From positions 504,374 to 568,373 of the forward strand of contig NC_020062.1 in the NCBI RefSeq assembly GCF_000330885.1: a DNA stretch of 64,000 nucleotides, written 5' to 3'. The position numbers and the translations under genes are program-made. This document shows positions 17,136-26,181 of the stretch, in pieces. The stretch comes from Rhizobium tropici CIAT 899 (GTDB lineage Bacteria; Pseudomonadota; Alphaproteobacteria; Rhizobiales; Rhizobiaceae). The notes below the pieces were generated by a model. It had not been told where the DNA came from and did no database searches. It saw only the letters and a program-made list of their open reading frames with translations. The number at the start of each line of letters is the position of its first letter. Position 1 is the first letter of the stretch.

Positions 17136-18326
17136 TTAAGTCAGATAGGGACCGATGCGCTCCGCTACGGATGCAATATCCCTGACCCGCATCCCGGCCA
17201 CGTTGATCCGACCGGAATCCGGCATGTAGATGCCATGCTCGGAGCGAAGCTGCCGAACATTTTCCGGAGAGATCGGCAGCAGGGAGAACATGCCTTCCTG
17301 CGAACCGATATTGGCGAGCTCCGGGCGGAACTGGCCAAAAGCCTCGGCAGCAGCCAGGCGGATCTCGACGATGCGCGTGCGCATTTCGCTGAGTTCATCG
17401 ACCCAGGTCCGGTGCAGTGAAGGGTCCTCAAGGGTTGCGGCGACGATGGCTGCTCCGTGCGCGGGCGGCATGGAATAGCTCGTGCGGGCATAGCTTGCGA
17501 GATTGCCTATAGCTTTGTTCAAGGATGCCTGCCGATCCCCGAAGAGATAGGCCGCGCCGGTGCGCTCCCTATAGAGCGAGAAGGATTTGGAGCAGGAGAC
17601 GGCAACCATGGCCTCGGCGACTGTTTCGATGACATCAATCATGCCGGCCGCATCTTCAACGCGTCCACGCCCAAGACCTTGGTAGGCATTGTCGAAGAGA
17701 GGGATCAATCCCTTGGCAGCGATGATGTCGGCAATATCTCGCCAGTTTTGCTGTGACAAAGCGGCGCCTGTCGGATTATGGCAGCTCGTTTGCAGCAGCA
17801 CGGCATCGCCGGGAGCGGCGTTCCGCAGGGTTGTCAGCATCTCGTCAACGAGAACGGTCTGCTTTTCAATGTCGAAGAAGCGATAGGTTGCGATCTGAAG
17901 GCCGACGCTGGCAAAGATTGCCTGGTGATTGACCCAGGTGGGCGTGCCGATCCAGATTTTCCGTCGCTTGTCGAGAGCAAGCAGTTCCGCAGCTAGGCGC
18001 AGAGCGCCGGTGCCGCCCGGTGTCTGAATTCCCGCGACCGGCTTGCCACCACGGCGCTCGCCGAAGACTTCGGACGCCAATGTTCTAAGGAAAACAGGAT
18101 CGCCTTCCGGACCGATATAGGATTTGGATTGCTGCGTTTCCCAGAGATGATGTTCGGCTGCCTTGACGGCTTTCATGACCGGGGTGCGGCCGGTTTCATC
18201 GCGATAGACGCCAACGCCGAGGTCGATCTTTCCGGGCCTCGGGTCGGCCGCGAACTTGGCAATCAGTTCAAGCAGGGGATCGGGCTTCTGTTCCGTAAGG
18301 CTGTCGAAAAATGCTGTCTTGTTCAT
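17136..18326 (-). CDS. Class I aspartate/aromatic amino acid aminotransferase
   Basis: A 396-aa PLP enzyme of the aspartate/tyrosine aminotransferase family. Seen directly: DLGVGVYRDETG at residues 35-46, the SCHNPTGA block at 181-188, and the PLP lysine K247 in SCSKSFSLYRERTG, closely matching TyrB/AspC. The start at 18326 follows AAAGGGATGAG on the minus strand; an upstream extension to 18425 is Arg/Cys-rich and unconvincing. It is the third gene after the fused E1 and E2 genes, 16 bases after E2, so it probably supplies 2-oxoacids from aromatic or branched amino acids to the dehydrogenase. Exact amino-acid preference is not predictable. Confidence 0.9.
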   Translation of the reverse strand: MNKTAFFDSLTEQKPDPLLELIAKFAADPRPGKIDLGVGVYRDETGRTPVMKAVKAAEHHLWETQQSKSYIGPEGDPVFLRTLASEVFGERRGGKPVAGIQTPGGTGALRLAAELLALDKRRKIWIGTPTWVNHQAIFASVGLQIATYRFFDIEKQTVLVDEMLTTLRNAAPGDAVLLQTSCHNPTGAALSQQNWRDIADIIAAKGLIPLFDNAYQGLGRGRVEDAAGMIDVIETVAEAMVAVSCSKSFSLYRERTGAAYLFGDRQASLNKAIGNLASYARTSYSMPPAHGAAIVAATLEDPSLHRTWVDELSEMRTRIVEIRLAAAEAFGQFRPELANIGSQEGMFSLLPISPENVRQLRSEHGIYMPDSGRINVAGMRVRDIASVAERIGPYLT

Positions 18327-18342
18327 TGACTCATCCCTTTCC

Positions 18343-19560
18343 CTATTGCGGCCAATCCTGCAAAACCCGCACGAATTCCGACAACCACGCGTTCGTCTGG
18401 TGACCGTCCAGGGAGCGATGGTCAATCGTCAGGGACACATAGGCCATCGGGCGGATCTGGATCGTATCGGCCCCATCGACCTCCCGAACGATGACACGCT
18501 TCTCCAGCTTGCCGATGCCGAGGATGGCGGATTGCGGCTGGTTGATGATGATGGGAGATGCGACCAGCGAGCCGGAAACGCCATGATTGGAGATCGTGAA
18601 GGTTCCGCCTTTCATATCATCGGCCTTGAGCGCATTGGATCGCGCCCGGTCCGTCAGATCCTGGAGCCTTGCGGCAATCGCCTCAAGCTGGAGATTCTGC
18701 GCCTGCCGAATGATCGGCGCGACCAGGCCCTTGTCGCCCAATGCGATGCTGATCCCGATATTGATATCTTCGAAGATCTCGAGACTGTCATCATGCCATT
18801 GGCTGTTGACTTCGGGGACGAGTTTCATGGCCGCAACCGATGCCGCCACGAAATAGGCAGTATAGGATAGGTTCACGCCTTCGGCCTTCAGTCGGGCCTT
18901 GTTGCTTTCGCGATGGCGCATGATTGCCGTGAAATCCGCCTCGAAGATCGCGGTGACCTGCGGTGCCGTCGCCAATGATTGAGCCATGTGCCTTGCGATC
19001 GAAAGCCGCATGGCCGAATGGGGAACGATCCGAGATTTGCCGTCAGCTGCGACCGCCGGCGGGGTCTGCCCCGTCTCGACCCGTTGCGACACCGGCGCGG
19101 ATGGATGCGGCTTGGCGGTTTCTAGCGCATGATCCATATCGGCGCGTGTGACTCGCCCATCTCTGCCGCTGCCTTTCAGACTGGCCGGGTCGATCCCGTA
19201 TTCCTCGGCTGCCTTGCGAACGGCAGGTGAATAATAAGCGGCGGCGGAGGCCGTGGCAGGTGAGGCCGGCTGTATCTGCGACGGAGCCTCGGCCGCTTGC
19301 GCTGCAACGCCGTTTGCGCTCTCGGCACGCATTCGTCCCAGGATCGCCCCAGGCATAGCGTTGTCGCCATCCGACATGGCAATTTCGCTCAGAATACCGT
19401 CGCAAGGAGCCGCTATCTCTTGGGTGACCTTGTCCGTTTCCAGTTCGACGAGGGCATCACCTTCCCGCACATGATCGCCAATCCGTTTCAGCCAGTTGCG
19501 GACAACCGCCTTCGTGCCTTCCTGTTCGATCGGAGCCGTGATCTCAATGATACCAGTCAT
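18343..19560 (-). CDS. bkdB: Lipoyl dihydrolipoamide acyltransferase (E2) of branched-chain 2-oxoacid dehydrogenase
   Basis: A 405-aa E2 component. Residues 1-80 are a lipoyl domain with the lipoylated lysine K44 in ELETDKVTQEIAAP; a peripheral subunit-binding domain (YYSPAVRKAAEEYGIDPASLKGSGRDGRV) follows near residue 110-145; the C-terminal catalytic domain ends with DHRSLDGHQ, the HxxxDG acetyltransferase motif. It transfers the acyl group from E1 to CoA. The start at 19560 lies 2 bases from the E1 stop. No E3 (dihydrolipoamide dehydrogenase) gene is adjacent, so E3 must come from another locus. Confidence 0.9.
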   Translation of the reverse strand: MTGIIEITAPIEQEGTKAVVRNWLKRIGDHVREGDALVELETDKVTQEIAAPCDGILSEIAMSDGDNAMPGAILGRMRAESANGVAAQAAEAPSQIQPASPATASAAAYYSPAVRKAAEEYGIDPASLKGSGRDGRVTRADMDHALETAKPHPSAPVSQRVETGQTPPAVAADGKSRIVPHSAMRLSIARHMAQSLATAPQVTAIFEADFTAIMRHRESNKARLKAEGVNLSYTAYFVAASVAAMKLVPEVNSQWHDDSLEIFEDINIGISIALGDKGLVAPIIRQAQNLQLEAIAARLQDLTDRARSNALKADDMKGGTFTISNHGVSGSLVASPIIINQPQSAILGIGKLEKRVIVREVDGADTIQIRPMAYVSLTIDHRSLDGHQTNAWLSEFVRVLQDWPQ

Positions 19561-19562
19561 CC

Positions 19563-21641
19563 CTAAAACTCCAGGATTTCGGCAACGCGCCGGGCGATCC
19601 GCTCGGTTGTGGGCACGGCCCAATCGAGAAGAGCGGGATTATGCGGGCTCGGAATGTCAGGCATGGCGAGCCGAGAGACCGGCGCATCGAGATCCGTGAA
19701 GGCCTTGTCTGCAATGACGGCGGCAATTTCCGCGCCGAAGCCTGCAGCTTCGAGATCTTCGTGGACGATGAGGCAACGGTGCGTCTTGGCGACCGACGCG
19801 AGCACGGCCTCCTGATCCCAGGGCATCAGTGTACGGAGATCGAGGATATCGGCGGAGATACCCTCGGCTGCCTCCTCACAGCGCTGCACCATTGCACCCC
19901 AGGTGACGATGGTGATGGCGCTGCCGGTCCGCGTCAGCTTCGCCTTGCCGAAGGGCAGCGCGAAATCGTCGCCGGGGTAGGGGCGGCGCGCCCAGGCATC
20001 ATCGAGCATGGCTCTATGCTCGAAGAAGATGACCGGGTCGTTGCCACGCATCGAGGTGCGCAGCAGGCCGACAGCATCCTCTGCATTGGAGGGAACGGCA
20101 ACCTTCCAGCCCGGCTGGTGGACGAAGGCCACTTCGTTGGTTTGGCTGTGCCAGGGATCGCCGCATTTGAAGAAACCGCCGGGCATGCGAACTACGATGG
20201 GGGCCGCGAAGCGATTGTTGGTACGCCAGCGAATGGTGCCGCAATCGTTCAGCTGTTCGGTCGCCGGTTCGGCATATTTCCGAAACTGGATTTCGGGAAT
20301 GGGGACGAGCCCGGCGAGCGCCATACCGACAGCACGACCGATGATCCCCTCCTCGGATAGCGAAGTATCAAAAACGCGCTCGCTGCCGAATTTTTCCTGC
20401 ATGCCGAGGGTGACGGCATGAACCCCTCCCTTCAGGCCGATATCCTCGCCGAACATGACGACGCGCTCGTTGATCGACATCTCGTGTTCGAGTGTTCTGC
20501 GAATGGCCGTGACCATGTTGATGCGTGGGCCGGAGGCTTCCGGTACATCCGTTGTCGCTGGGGGCTCATATCCGGATGGATGCTGCCCGCCCATCGTCTG
20601 CATATCGCCGTCGAAGAATACATGGCGGGTTACAGAGGAGGGGGCGGCGACCGGCCTGTTTTCAGCTTGCGCACGGGCGTTTTCGGCTGTATCGCGCGCT
20701 TCGCTTTCGCAGGCATCCCATTCCCGCATCGTCATCACGGCGGGAACGAGGAAATCCTTCAGGCGCGGCAGGGGATCGCGTTCCCATTCGCGCTTCACGG
20801 TTTCCTCGCTCTTGTAGGTCTGCGTGTCCTGAAAACTGTGGCCCTCGAGGCGCGGAACCGTGAGCCTGAGAAGCGCGGGCTTGCGTTCGCCCCGAACAAA
20901 CGAGACGGCATCCTGCACCAGATGCGCGGCTTCGGCCGGGTTGCATCCGTCGCCGTCGAAGATTGCGAGATTTTTCCAGCTCGCGAGATTGGCCGCGATA
21001 TTTCCGCCTGGGGTCTGTGCGGTCGAGGGAACCGAGATGCCAAAGCCATTGTCCTCGATATAGAACAGCATCGGCAGCGCCTGCGTCGTGGCAGCGGTCA
21101 ATGCAGCCCAGAAGCCATTCGAGGCAACCGAGCCATCGCCGCCAAGCACAACACCGATGTCTAGCGCATACTCTTCGCGGCCCAATGTGGCGGCATAATA
21201 TTTCATCGCCTGCGCCCAGCCGGCGGTGGGGGTGTATTGTGCTCCGACGCCACCGCACATGGGCAAGGCCGAGGCGCCGGCATGGTTTGGATAGTTGAAG
21301 ACGACACCGATGTCGCGGCCGTCGGAATAGCCGCCGGCGCGGCCCATCGCCGAACCGAGCGCATCGGCCGGATCGACGCCGAGCGAAAGCAGGAGCGGCC
21401 GCGAGCGATAATAGCCGCAGGTCGCATCGTGCAGGCCCGTCAGCTGCATTCCAAGGAGGACCTGCGCCATGTCGTGGCCGCGTGCGGAAAACTGATAGAG
21501 AACCTTCTTTTCCGGAACGAGACGCTTTTCCTCCATCTCGTCGAGAGCCCGGGAGAGGTGAACGAGATAGGCAACCCGGCGCCAGTCGATGCGATCGTCG
21601 GGCGAGTTCCGCTCGTGACTTTTGAAGGCTAGCTGGGCCAT
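19563..21641 (-). CDS. Fused alpha-beta 2-oxoisovalerate dehydrogenase (E1)
   Basis: A 692-aa thiamine-diphosphate enzyme in which the E1 alpha half (residues about 1-340) and E1 beta half (about 375-692) are joined in one chain. The alpha half has the ThDP motif GDGSVASNGFWAAL ending in IEDNGFGIS; the beta half starts with RINMVTAIRRTLEHEM and contains MFGEDIG and DLRTLMPWD, typical of BCKDH beta subunits. Separate subunits are the usual arrangement; fused forms occur in several proteobacteria. It begins with a strong AGGAGG site and is the first gene of an operon divergent from an Lrp-type regulator. It decarboxylates branched-chain or related 2-oxoacids. Confidence 0.9.
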   Translation of the reverse strand: MAQLAFKSHERNSPDDRIDWRRVAYLVHLSRALDEMEEKRLVPEKKVLYQFSARGHDMAQVLLGMQLTGLHDATCGYYRSRPLLLSLGVDPADALGSAMGRAGGYSDGRDIGVVFNYPNHAGASALPMCGGVGAQYTPTAGWAQAMKYYAATLGREEYALDIGVVLGGDGSVASNGFWAALTAATTQALPMLFYIEDNGFGISVPSTAQTPGGNIAANLASWKNLAIFDGDGCNPAEAAHLVQDAVSFVRGERKPALLRLTVPRLEGHSFQDTQTYKSEETVKREWERDPLPRLKDFLVPAVMTMREWDACESEARDTAENARAQAENRPVAAPSSVTRHVFFDGDMQTMGGQHPSGYEPPATTDVPEASGPRINMVTAIRRTLEHEMSINERVVMFGEDIGLKGGVHAVTLGMQEKFGSERVFDTSLSEEGIIGRAVGMALAGLVPIPEIQFRKYAEPATEQLNDCGTIRWRTNNRFAAPIVVRMPGGFFKCGDPWHSQTNEVAFVHQPGWKVAVPSNAEDAVGLLRTSMRGNDPVIFFEHRAMLDDAWARRPYPGDDFALPFGKAKLTRTGSAITIVTWGAMVQRCEEAAEGISADILDLRTLMPWDQEAVLASVAKTHRCLIVHEDLEAAGFGAEIAAVIADKAFTDLDAPVSRLAMPDIPSPHNPALLDWAVPTTERIARRVAEILEF

Positions 21642-21759
21642 ATGATCCTCCTACAGACGGCCAAACCATTTTAATTCAAACGTCAGCGCTATTCCTTTCA
21701 ATTTTACAGCTTTTGATGTAGAATTTGGAAGAATTGTTTCATGAATGGCGGATTTGTGA
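21642..21759. promoter_or_regulatory. Divergent control region of the BCKDH operon and Lrp-type gene
   Basis: This 118-base gap is notably A+T-rich for the window, with runs such as CAATTTTACAGCTTTTGATG. Lrp/AsnC regulators usually bind degenerate A/T-rich sites next to their own gene, so the divergent arrangement points to local control of the catabolic operon by the 21760 gene product. No exact operator could be fixed. Confidence 0.5.
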
Positions 21760-22239
21760 ATGGAAGATTTCGATCTTGATCACGTCGACAGAGCGATTCT
21801 GCGGGTGCTGCAGGAGGAGGGCGATATCAGCCAGGCGGCGCTGTCAGAAAAGGTCGGGGCATCGCCCGCGTCCTGCTGGCGAAGGATCAAGGCGCTGGAA
21901 AGCGCCGGCGTGCTGGGCCGGACGGTTCGCCTTGTCGATCCCGACAAGATTGGTAAGGGGCTGAACGTCTTCTGCCAGGTCAAGATGAAGACCCACGATC
22001 CTGCGACCCGCCGCGATTTCGAGCAGTTCATCGCCAGCTATCGCGAGGTGCTGGAATGCTACTCCATGTCGGGGGAGTGGGATTATCTCATCCGTGCCGT
22101 CGTCGCCGATGTCAGGGAATATGAAGGGCTTTTGATGCGGGGTATCCTGACCCATGAAGCGGTGCTGAGCTCATCGTCGCACTTCTCGCTGAAATGCGTG
22201 AAATACACCACGGCGCTGCCGACGAACGTGTCGCGATAG
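21760..22239 (+). CDS. Lrp/AsnC family transcriptional regulator
   Basis: A 159-aa regulator: N-terminal helix-turn-helix (DHVDRAILRVLQEEGDISQAALSEKVGASPASCWRR is one continuous family block, residues about 6-41) and a C-terminal RAM/AsnC ligand-binding domain with SGEWDYLIRAVVAD near residue 105. Relatives sense amino acids and often activate the gene next door. It is divergent from the fused E1 gene, so it probably controls branched-chain (or aromatic) amino-acid degradation, much as BkdR does in pseudomonads. paaX begins about 70 bases after its stop on the same strand. Confidence 0.9.
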   Translation: MEDFDLDHVDRAILRVLQEEGDISQAALSEKVGASPASCWRRIKALESAGVLGRTVRLVDPDKIGKGLNVFCQVKMKTHDPATRRDFEQFIASYREVLECYSMSGEWDYLIRAVVADVREYEGLLMRGILTHEAVLSSSSHFSLKCVKYTTALPTNVSR

Positions 22240-22309
22240 CTGAGGAGCGCGTGCTTTGACTGCGTTCGCTTGAATACCGATAGTATCTCACGCTAATAGA
22301 CCCTAACGA

Positions 22310-23224
22310 ATGCAGATGCGGAGCAGGGTTGGAGTGTCGGCTGATAATGTCAAACTCGGCCATGATTTGAGCGAAGCGGTCGCGGCGCTCCTTATCGACC
22401 TGCCGATAAAAGCCGCGAGTTTTATCGTGACGATCTACGGCGACGTCATCGAGCCGCGGGGCGGCGTTGTCTGGATCGGCAATCTCATCGAGACGTGCAA
22501 AAGCGTTGGCATTACCGAAACGCTGGTGCGAACCGCGGTGTCGCGACTGGTCGCGGCCGGTCAGCTTGCGGGCGAGCGAGAGGGGCGCCGCAGCTTCTAT
22601 CGGCTGACCGATGCTGCTCAAGCCGAATTCGTCGAGGCCGCCAGCCTGTTCTACGGACCGCAGCCCGCGGTCCGTTGGCAATTTGTCCTGATCAACGGAC
22701 CTGCGCCGGAAGAGATCATGCAGGGCCTTGAGCGGGCGGGTTTTGCCAGGCTGAACCCGCGTCTCGCGGTGGGAACGCATCCCGCACCGCCCCTGCCGGG
22801 CCGCGTCGTTGTCTTCGATGCGCAGTTGGTGAGCGAAAACGGCGCGTTGCGGGAATTCGCCGAAGAGGCATGGAACCTGCCGCGCTTCGCGGAGGCCTAT
22901 CGCGAATTCACTGCCCGGTTCGGTTCATTTTTCGAACGCGTCGGAAATTGTGCCGCGCTATCACCGTTCGATTGCCTGATTGCCCGGCTGCTGCTTGTGC
23001 ATCAGTATCGCCTGATCGTGTTGCGCGAGCCGCATCTTCCCAAGTCCGCCCTGCCGGATAATTGGCCGGGCGAGGAGGCGCAGCGCCTGTTTGCCGAGCT
23101 TTATTTGCGTCTGTCAAAAAAAGCTGACGCCTATGTCGCTCGCCGTTTCGTGAATGAATCGGGCAAGCTTCCAGAGATGACGCCGGCAAGCCAGGCTCGG
23201 CTCGATCACCTCAAGGCCCGCTGA
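22310..23224 (+). CDS. paaX: PaaX-family transcriptional regulator of phenylacetate degradation
   Basis: A 304-aa PaaX protein: an N-terminal winged-helix with SFIVTIYGDVIEPRGG and GITETLVRTAVSRLVAAG-type recognition sequence (residues about 40-90), and a C-terminal PaaX-C domain. In E. coli PaaX is a repressor released by phenylacetyl-CoA. Start is uncertain: ATG 22310 gives 304 aa, ATG 22316 or GTG 22331 would be slightly shorter, and no strong ribosome site decides. It sits 298 bases upstream of paaA on the same strand. A TetR-type PaaR gene also exists in the locus, so two aromatic-CoA sensors may act here. Confidence 0.88.
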   Translation: MQMRSRVGVSADNVKLGHDLSEAVAALLIDLPIKAASFIVTIYGDVIEPRGGVVWIGNLIETCKSVGITETLVRTAVSRLVAAGQLAGEREGRRSFYRLTDAAQAEFVEAASLFYGPQPAVRWQFVLINGPAPEEIMQGLERAGFARLNPRLAVGTHPAPPLPGRVVVFDAQLVSENGALREFAEEAWNLPRFAEAYREFTARFGSFFERVGNCAALSPFDCLIARLLLVHQYRLIVLREPHLPKSALPDNWPGEEAQRLFAELYLRLSKKADAYVARRFVNESGKLPEMTPASQARLDHLKAR

Positions 23225-23345
23225 AGGAGCAATCCGCTCAGGTACATAGTAAGAAAGTTCGGCTCGCCACTTGCTTTCACGGCATTGAATGTCACAGAAA
23301 GCTCTAAAAATTCATTTGTATTGTGACATATCGCATGCTAATAAA

Positions 23346-23363
23346 TGACCGATCGGTCGGTTA
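23346..23363. promoter_or_regulatory. Putative PaaR (TetR-type) operator upstream of paaA
   Basis: TGACCGATCGGTCGGTTA is an imperfect 18-bp palindrome (14 of 18 positions symmetric) with the ACCG...CGGT core typical of TetR regulators of acyl-CoA pathways. On the minus strand it matches, at 14 of 18 positions, a site at 34651-34668 ahead of paaG. It lies about 160 bases before paaA, in an A+T-richer stretch likely to hold the promoter. Confidence 0.65.
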
Positions 23364-23521
23364 ATGCGTTTGCCCCGGATCGCTGTTTCGTGGAGGAGAA
23401 CGAGAAACAGGCTTATACTGGCGGTGCCGTGAAGCATCAGCTTGGCTGAAGCCTTCAGGGCGACTGCAGGCTTGCGATCATTCTCGATCGCGCGGGAGGC
23501 GCGAAGACGGAGGAAAGATCA

Positions 23522-24526
23522 ATGTATGCACAGATGGTGAAAACCGATGGCGCCCGCATCCGTTCCCTCGACGAGATGGATCCTCAGGAGCGCGCCTTTC
23601 AGGAGCGCGTCGATGCTGGGCAGAAGATCGAGCCGAAGGAATGGATGCCGGAAGGCTACCGCAAGACGTTGATCCGCCAGATCAGCCAGCACGCTCATTC
23701 CGAAATCGTCGGTCAGCTGCCGGAGGGCAACTGGATCACCCGCGCGCCGACGCTGGAACGCAAGGCGATCCTGCTTGCCAAGGTGCAGGACGAAGCCGGC
23801 CACGGTCTTTATCTTTATTGCGCCGCCGAGACGCTCGGCATCAGCCGCGACGAGATGTATGAGCAGCTGCATTCCGGCAAGGCCAAATATTCCTCGATCT
23901 TCAACTATCCGACGCTGACCTGGGCCGATATCGGCGCGATCGGCTGGCTGGTGGATGGCGCTGCCATCATGAACCAGGTACCCCTGCAGCGCTGTTCCTA
24001 CGGTCCCTATGCGCGGGCGATGGTGCGCATCTGCAAGGAAGAAAGCTTCCATCAGCGCCAGGGCTTCGACATTCTGATGAAAATGGTGAAGGGCACGCCG
24101 GCGCAGAAGGCCATGGTGCAGGATGCGCTGAACCGCTGGTGGTGGCCGTCGCTGATGATGTTCGGTCCTTCGGATGATGCCTCGGTGCATTCGGCCCAAT
24201 CGATGGCCTGGAAGATCAAGCAGAATTCCAATGACGAACTGCGGCAGAAATTCGTCGACCAGACCGTGCCGCAGGCCGAATATCTCGGCCTGACCGTTCC
24301 CGATCCGGATCTTAAATGGAACGAGGCAAAGGGCGGCTATGATTTCGGCGAGCCGGACTGGGAGGAGTTCTTCAACGTCATCGCCGGCAATGGTCCCTGC
24401 AATGCGGAGCGGCTGAATGCCCGCAAGCAGGCCTGGGATGATGGCGGGTGGTTCCGCGACGGTCTGACGGCGCATGCCGAGAAAGTGGCTGAGCGCCGCG
24501 CTGCCGCAAAGGTCGCCGCCGAATAA
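23522..24526 (+). CDS. paaA: 1,2-phenylacetyl-CoA epoxidase catalytic subunit A
   Basis: A 334-aa diiron oxygenase subunit. The ferritin-like fold shows its metal-ligand motifs directly: [12 protein letters not shown] (ExxH) and [11 protein letters not shown] (ExxH). PaaA with PaaC, PaaB, PaaD and PaaE converts phenylacetyl-CoA to the 1,2-epoxide using O2 and NADPH. The ATG follows CGGAGGAAAG. It is the first gene of the paaABCDE run, with paaB 30 bases later. The length matches the family. Confidence 0.95.
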   Translation: MYAQMVKTDGARIRSLDEMDPQERAFQERVDAGQKIEPKEWMPEGYRKTLIRQISQHAHSEIVGQLPEGNWITRAPTLERKAILLAKVQDEAGHGLYLYCAAETLGISRDEMYEQLHSGKAKYSSIFNYPTLTWADIGAIGWLVDGAAIMNQVPLQRCSYGPYARAMVRICKEESFHQRQGFDILMKMVKGTPAQKAMVQDALNRWWWPSLMMFGPSDDASVHSAQSMAWKIKQNSNDELRQKFVDQTVPQAEYLGLTVPDPDLKWNEAKGGYDFGEPDWEEFFNVIAGNGPCNAERLNARKQAWDDGGWFRDGLTAHAEKVAERRAAAKVAAE

Positions 24527-24556
24527 GGCGGGCGGAATAGTCAGGGAGTGAGAAAC

Positions 24557-24841
24557 ATGTCCAGCGAATGGCCGCTTTGGGAAGTCTTCATCCGTGGTCA
24601 GCACGGCCTCAACCATCGCCATGTCGGCAGCCTGCATGCGCCCGATGCCGAGATGGCGATCAACAACGCACGCGATGTCTATACGCGCCGCAACGAGGGC
24701 ATCAGCATCTGGGTCGTGCGGTCTTCCGAGATCGCTGCCAGCGCCCCTTCGGAAAAAGGGCCGCTCTTCGATCCCTCGAATTCGAAGGTCTATCGTCACC
24801 CGACCTTTTTCGACATTCCCGATGAAGTGGGGCACATGTGA
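24557..24841 (+). CDS. paaB: 1,2-phenylacetyl-CoA epoxidase subunit B
   Basis: A 94-aa subunit required for epoxidase activity, recognisable by SSEWPLWEVFIRGQHGLNH at its start and by FFDIPDEVGHM at the end. I chose ATG 24557, with AGGGAG about 10 bases upstream, over a GTG at 24548. Its stop codon overlaps the paaC start by one base, implying coupled translation. The small subunit is thought to bridge PaaAC heterodimers. Confidence 0.93.
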   Translation: MSSEWPLWEVFIRGQHGLNHRHVGSLHAPDAEMAINNARDVYTRRNEGISIWVVRSSEIAASAPSEKGPLFDPSNSKVYRHPTFFDIPDEVGHM

Positions 24842-25623
24842 TGTCGATCGCTACCCTTGAGCCGGCGGTCGATCAGGCCGCTCTTGTCGAATTCCTCCTG
24901 CGCATCGGTGATAACTCGCTGATCCTCGGTCACCGCGTTTCCGAATGGTGCGGCCGCGGCCCGGCATTGGAGGAGGACATCGCGCTTGCCAATACGGCGC
25001 TCGACCTCATCGGCCAGACGCAGCTCTGGCTTGGTCTCGCGGGCGAGGTGGAAGGTAGGGGTCGCTCGGCCGATGACCTCGCCTATCTGCGGGATGGTTT
25101 CGAGTTCCGCAATATATTGCTCGTCGAACGCCCCAACGGCGATTTCGGCAAGACGCTGATGCGGCAATTTCTCTATGACGCCTGGCACTATCTGCTGCTG
25201 AAAGCCTTGAAAGGCTCGATCGATCCACGCGTCGCGGAGATTGCGGAGAAGGCTTTCAAGGAAGTCTCCTATCACCTCGATCGCAGCCGCGACCTGATCA
25301 TCCGCCTTGGCGACGGCACGGCAGAAAGCCACCGTCGCATGCAGGAGGCGCTCGACGATCTTTGGGCCTTCACGGGCGAAATGTTCGTCGGCGATGCTGC
25401 CGATACGGCACTGGCGCAGGCCGGCGTGATCCCGGAACCGCAAAGCCTCAAGGCGGGCTGGGACGAGATCGTTTCCGACGCGTTCACTGAAGCGACGCTC
25501 GACCGCCCGATGGATGGCTATATGCACAAAGGCGGCCGGCGCGGCGTTCACACAGAGCATCTCGGTTATCTCCTGGCCGAGATGCAGTTCCTGCAGCGCG
25601 CTTATCCGGGCGCGACCTGGTAG
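24841..25623 (+). CDS. paaC: 1,2-phenylacetyl-CoA epoxidase structural subunit C
   Basis: A 260-aa ferritin-like subunit that pairs with PaaA. Diagnostic blocks are LLRIGDNSLILGHRVSEWCG near the N-terminus and RQFLYDAWHYLLLKAL near residue 105. It lacks the complete metal-ligand set of PaaA, as known for PaaC. The ATG overlaps the paaB stop. paaD starts 9 bases after its stop. Confidence 0.93.
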   Translation: MSIATLEPAVDQAALVEFLLRIGDNSLILGHRVSEWCGRGPALEEDIALANTALDLIGQTQLWLGLAGEVEGRGRSADDLAYLRDGFEFRNILLVERPNGDFGKTLMRQFLYDAWHYLLLKALKGSIDPRVAEIAEKAFKEVSYHLDRSRDLIIRLGDGTAESHRRMQEALDDLWAFTGEMFVGDAADTALAQAGVIPEPQSLKAGWDEIVSDAFTEATLDRPMDGYMHKGGRRGVHTEHLGYLLAEMQFLQRAYPGATW

Positions 25624-25632
25624 GAGGCTGAT

Positions 25633-26157
25633 ATGGCGACCGCGCTGCATCCTTCGGTCGACGAGGTCTGGCACTGGCTGTCGGAGGTGCCGGACCCCGA
25701 GATACCGGTGATCTCGCTGACCGATCTCGGCATCATCCGCGACGTTGGCTGGCAGGGTGATACGCTTGTCGTCACGGTGACGCCGACCTATTCGGGCTGC
25801 CCCGCCACGACGGTCATCAATCTGGATATCGAGCGGGCATTGGCCGAAAGGGGCCTCGATCGGGTACGCCTTGAGCGGCAGCTGTCACCCGCCTGGACGA
25901 CGGATTGGATCAGCGCCGAGGGACGCGAGAGGCTGCGTGCCTATGGCATCGCCCCACCGATCGATGGCACCGCTGCCGATGGCGTGCTGATGAAGCGCAT
26001 CGATCGGCTTTCAGGCCGCTCGAACCTTGTGATCGCCTGTCCGCGCTGCGGATCGACGAACACGGAAAAGATCAGCCAGTTCGGCTCGACGCCGTGCAAG
26101 GCGAACCATCGCTGCACCGAGTGTCTGGAACCCTTCGATTACTTCAAGTGTATTTGA
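25633..26157 (+). CDS. paaD: Phenylacetyl-CoA epoxidase maturation protein D
   Basis: A 174-aa protein with an N-terminal MIP18/DUF59 (SufT-like) domain, PDPEIPVISLTDLGIIRDV near residues 19-37, and a C-terminal cysteine module CPRCGS...CKANHRCTEC that could bind zinc or iron. PaaD proteins are thought to assist iron-sulfur or diiron assembly of the epoxidase. It lies 9 bases after paaC and 24 before paaE. Confidence 0.92.
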   Translation: MATALHPSVDEVWHWLSEVPDPEIPVISLTDLGIIRDVGWQGDTLVVTVTPTYSGCPATTVINLDIERALAERGLDRVRLERQLSPAWTTDWISAEGRERLRAYGIAPPIDGTAADGVLMKRIDRLSGRSNLVIACPRCGSTNTEKISQFGSTPCKANHRCTECLEPFDYFKCI

Positions 26158-26181
26158 CCCCAAAGGACGAGATCCGCATCC

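Noticed and set aside
23519..24835. 438-codon minus-strand frame antisense to paaA and paaB
   Set aside because: The plus-strand genes have full family motifs; the antisense frame is His/Arg-rich without any recognisable fold.
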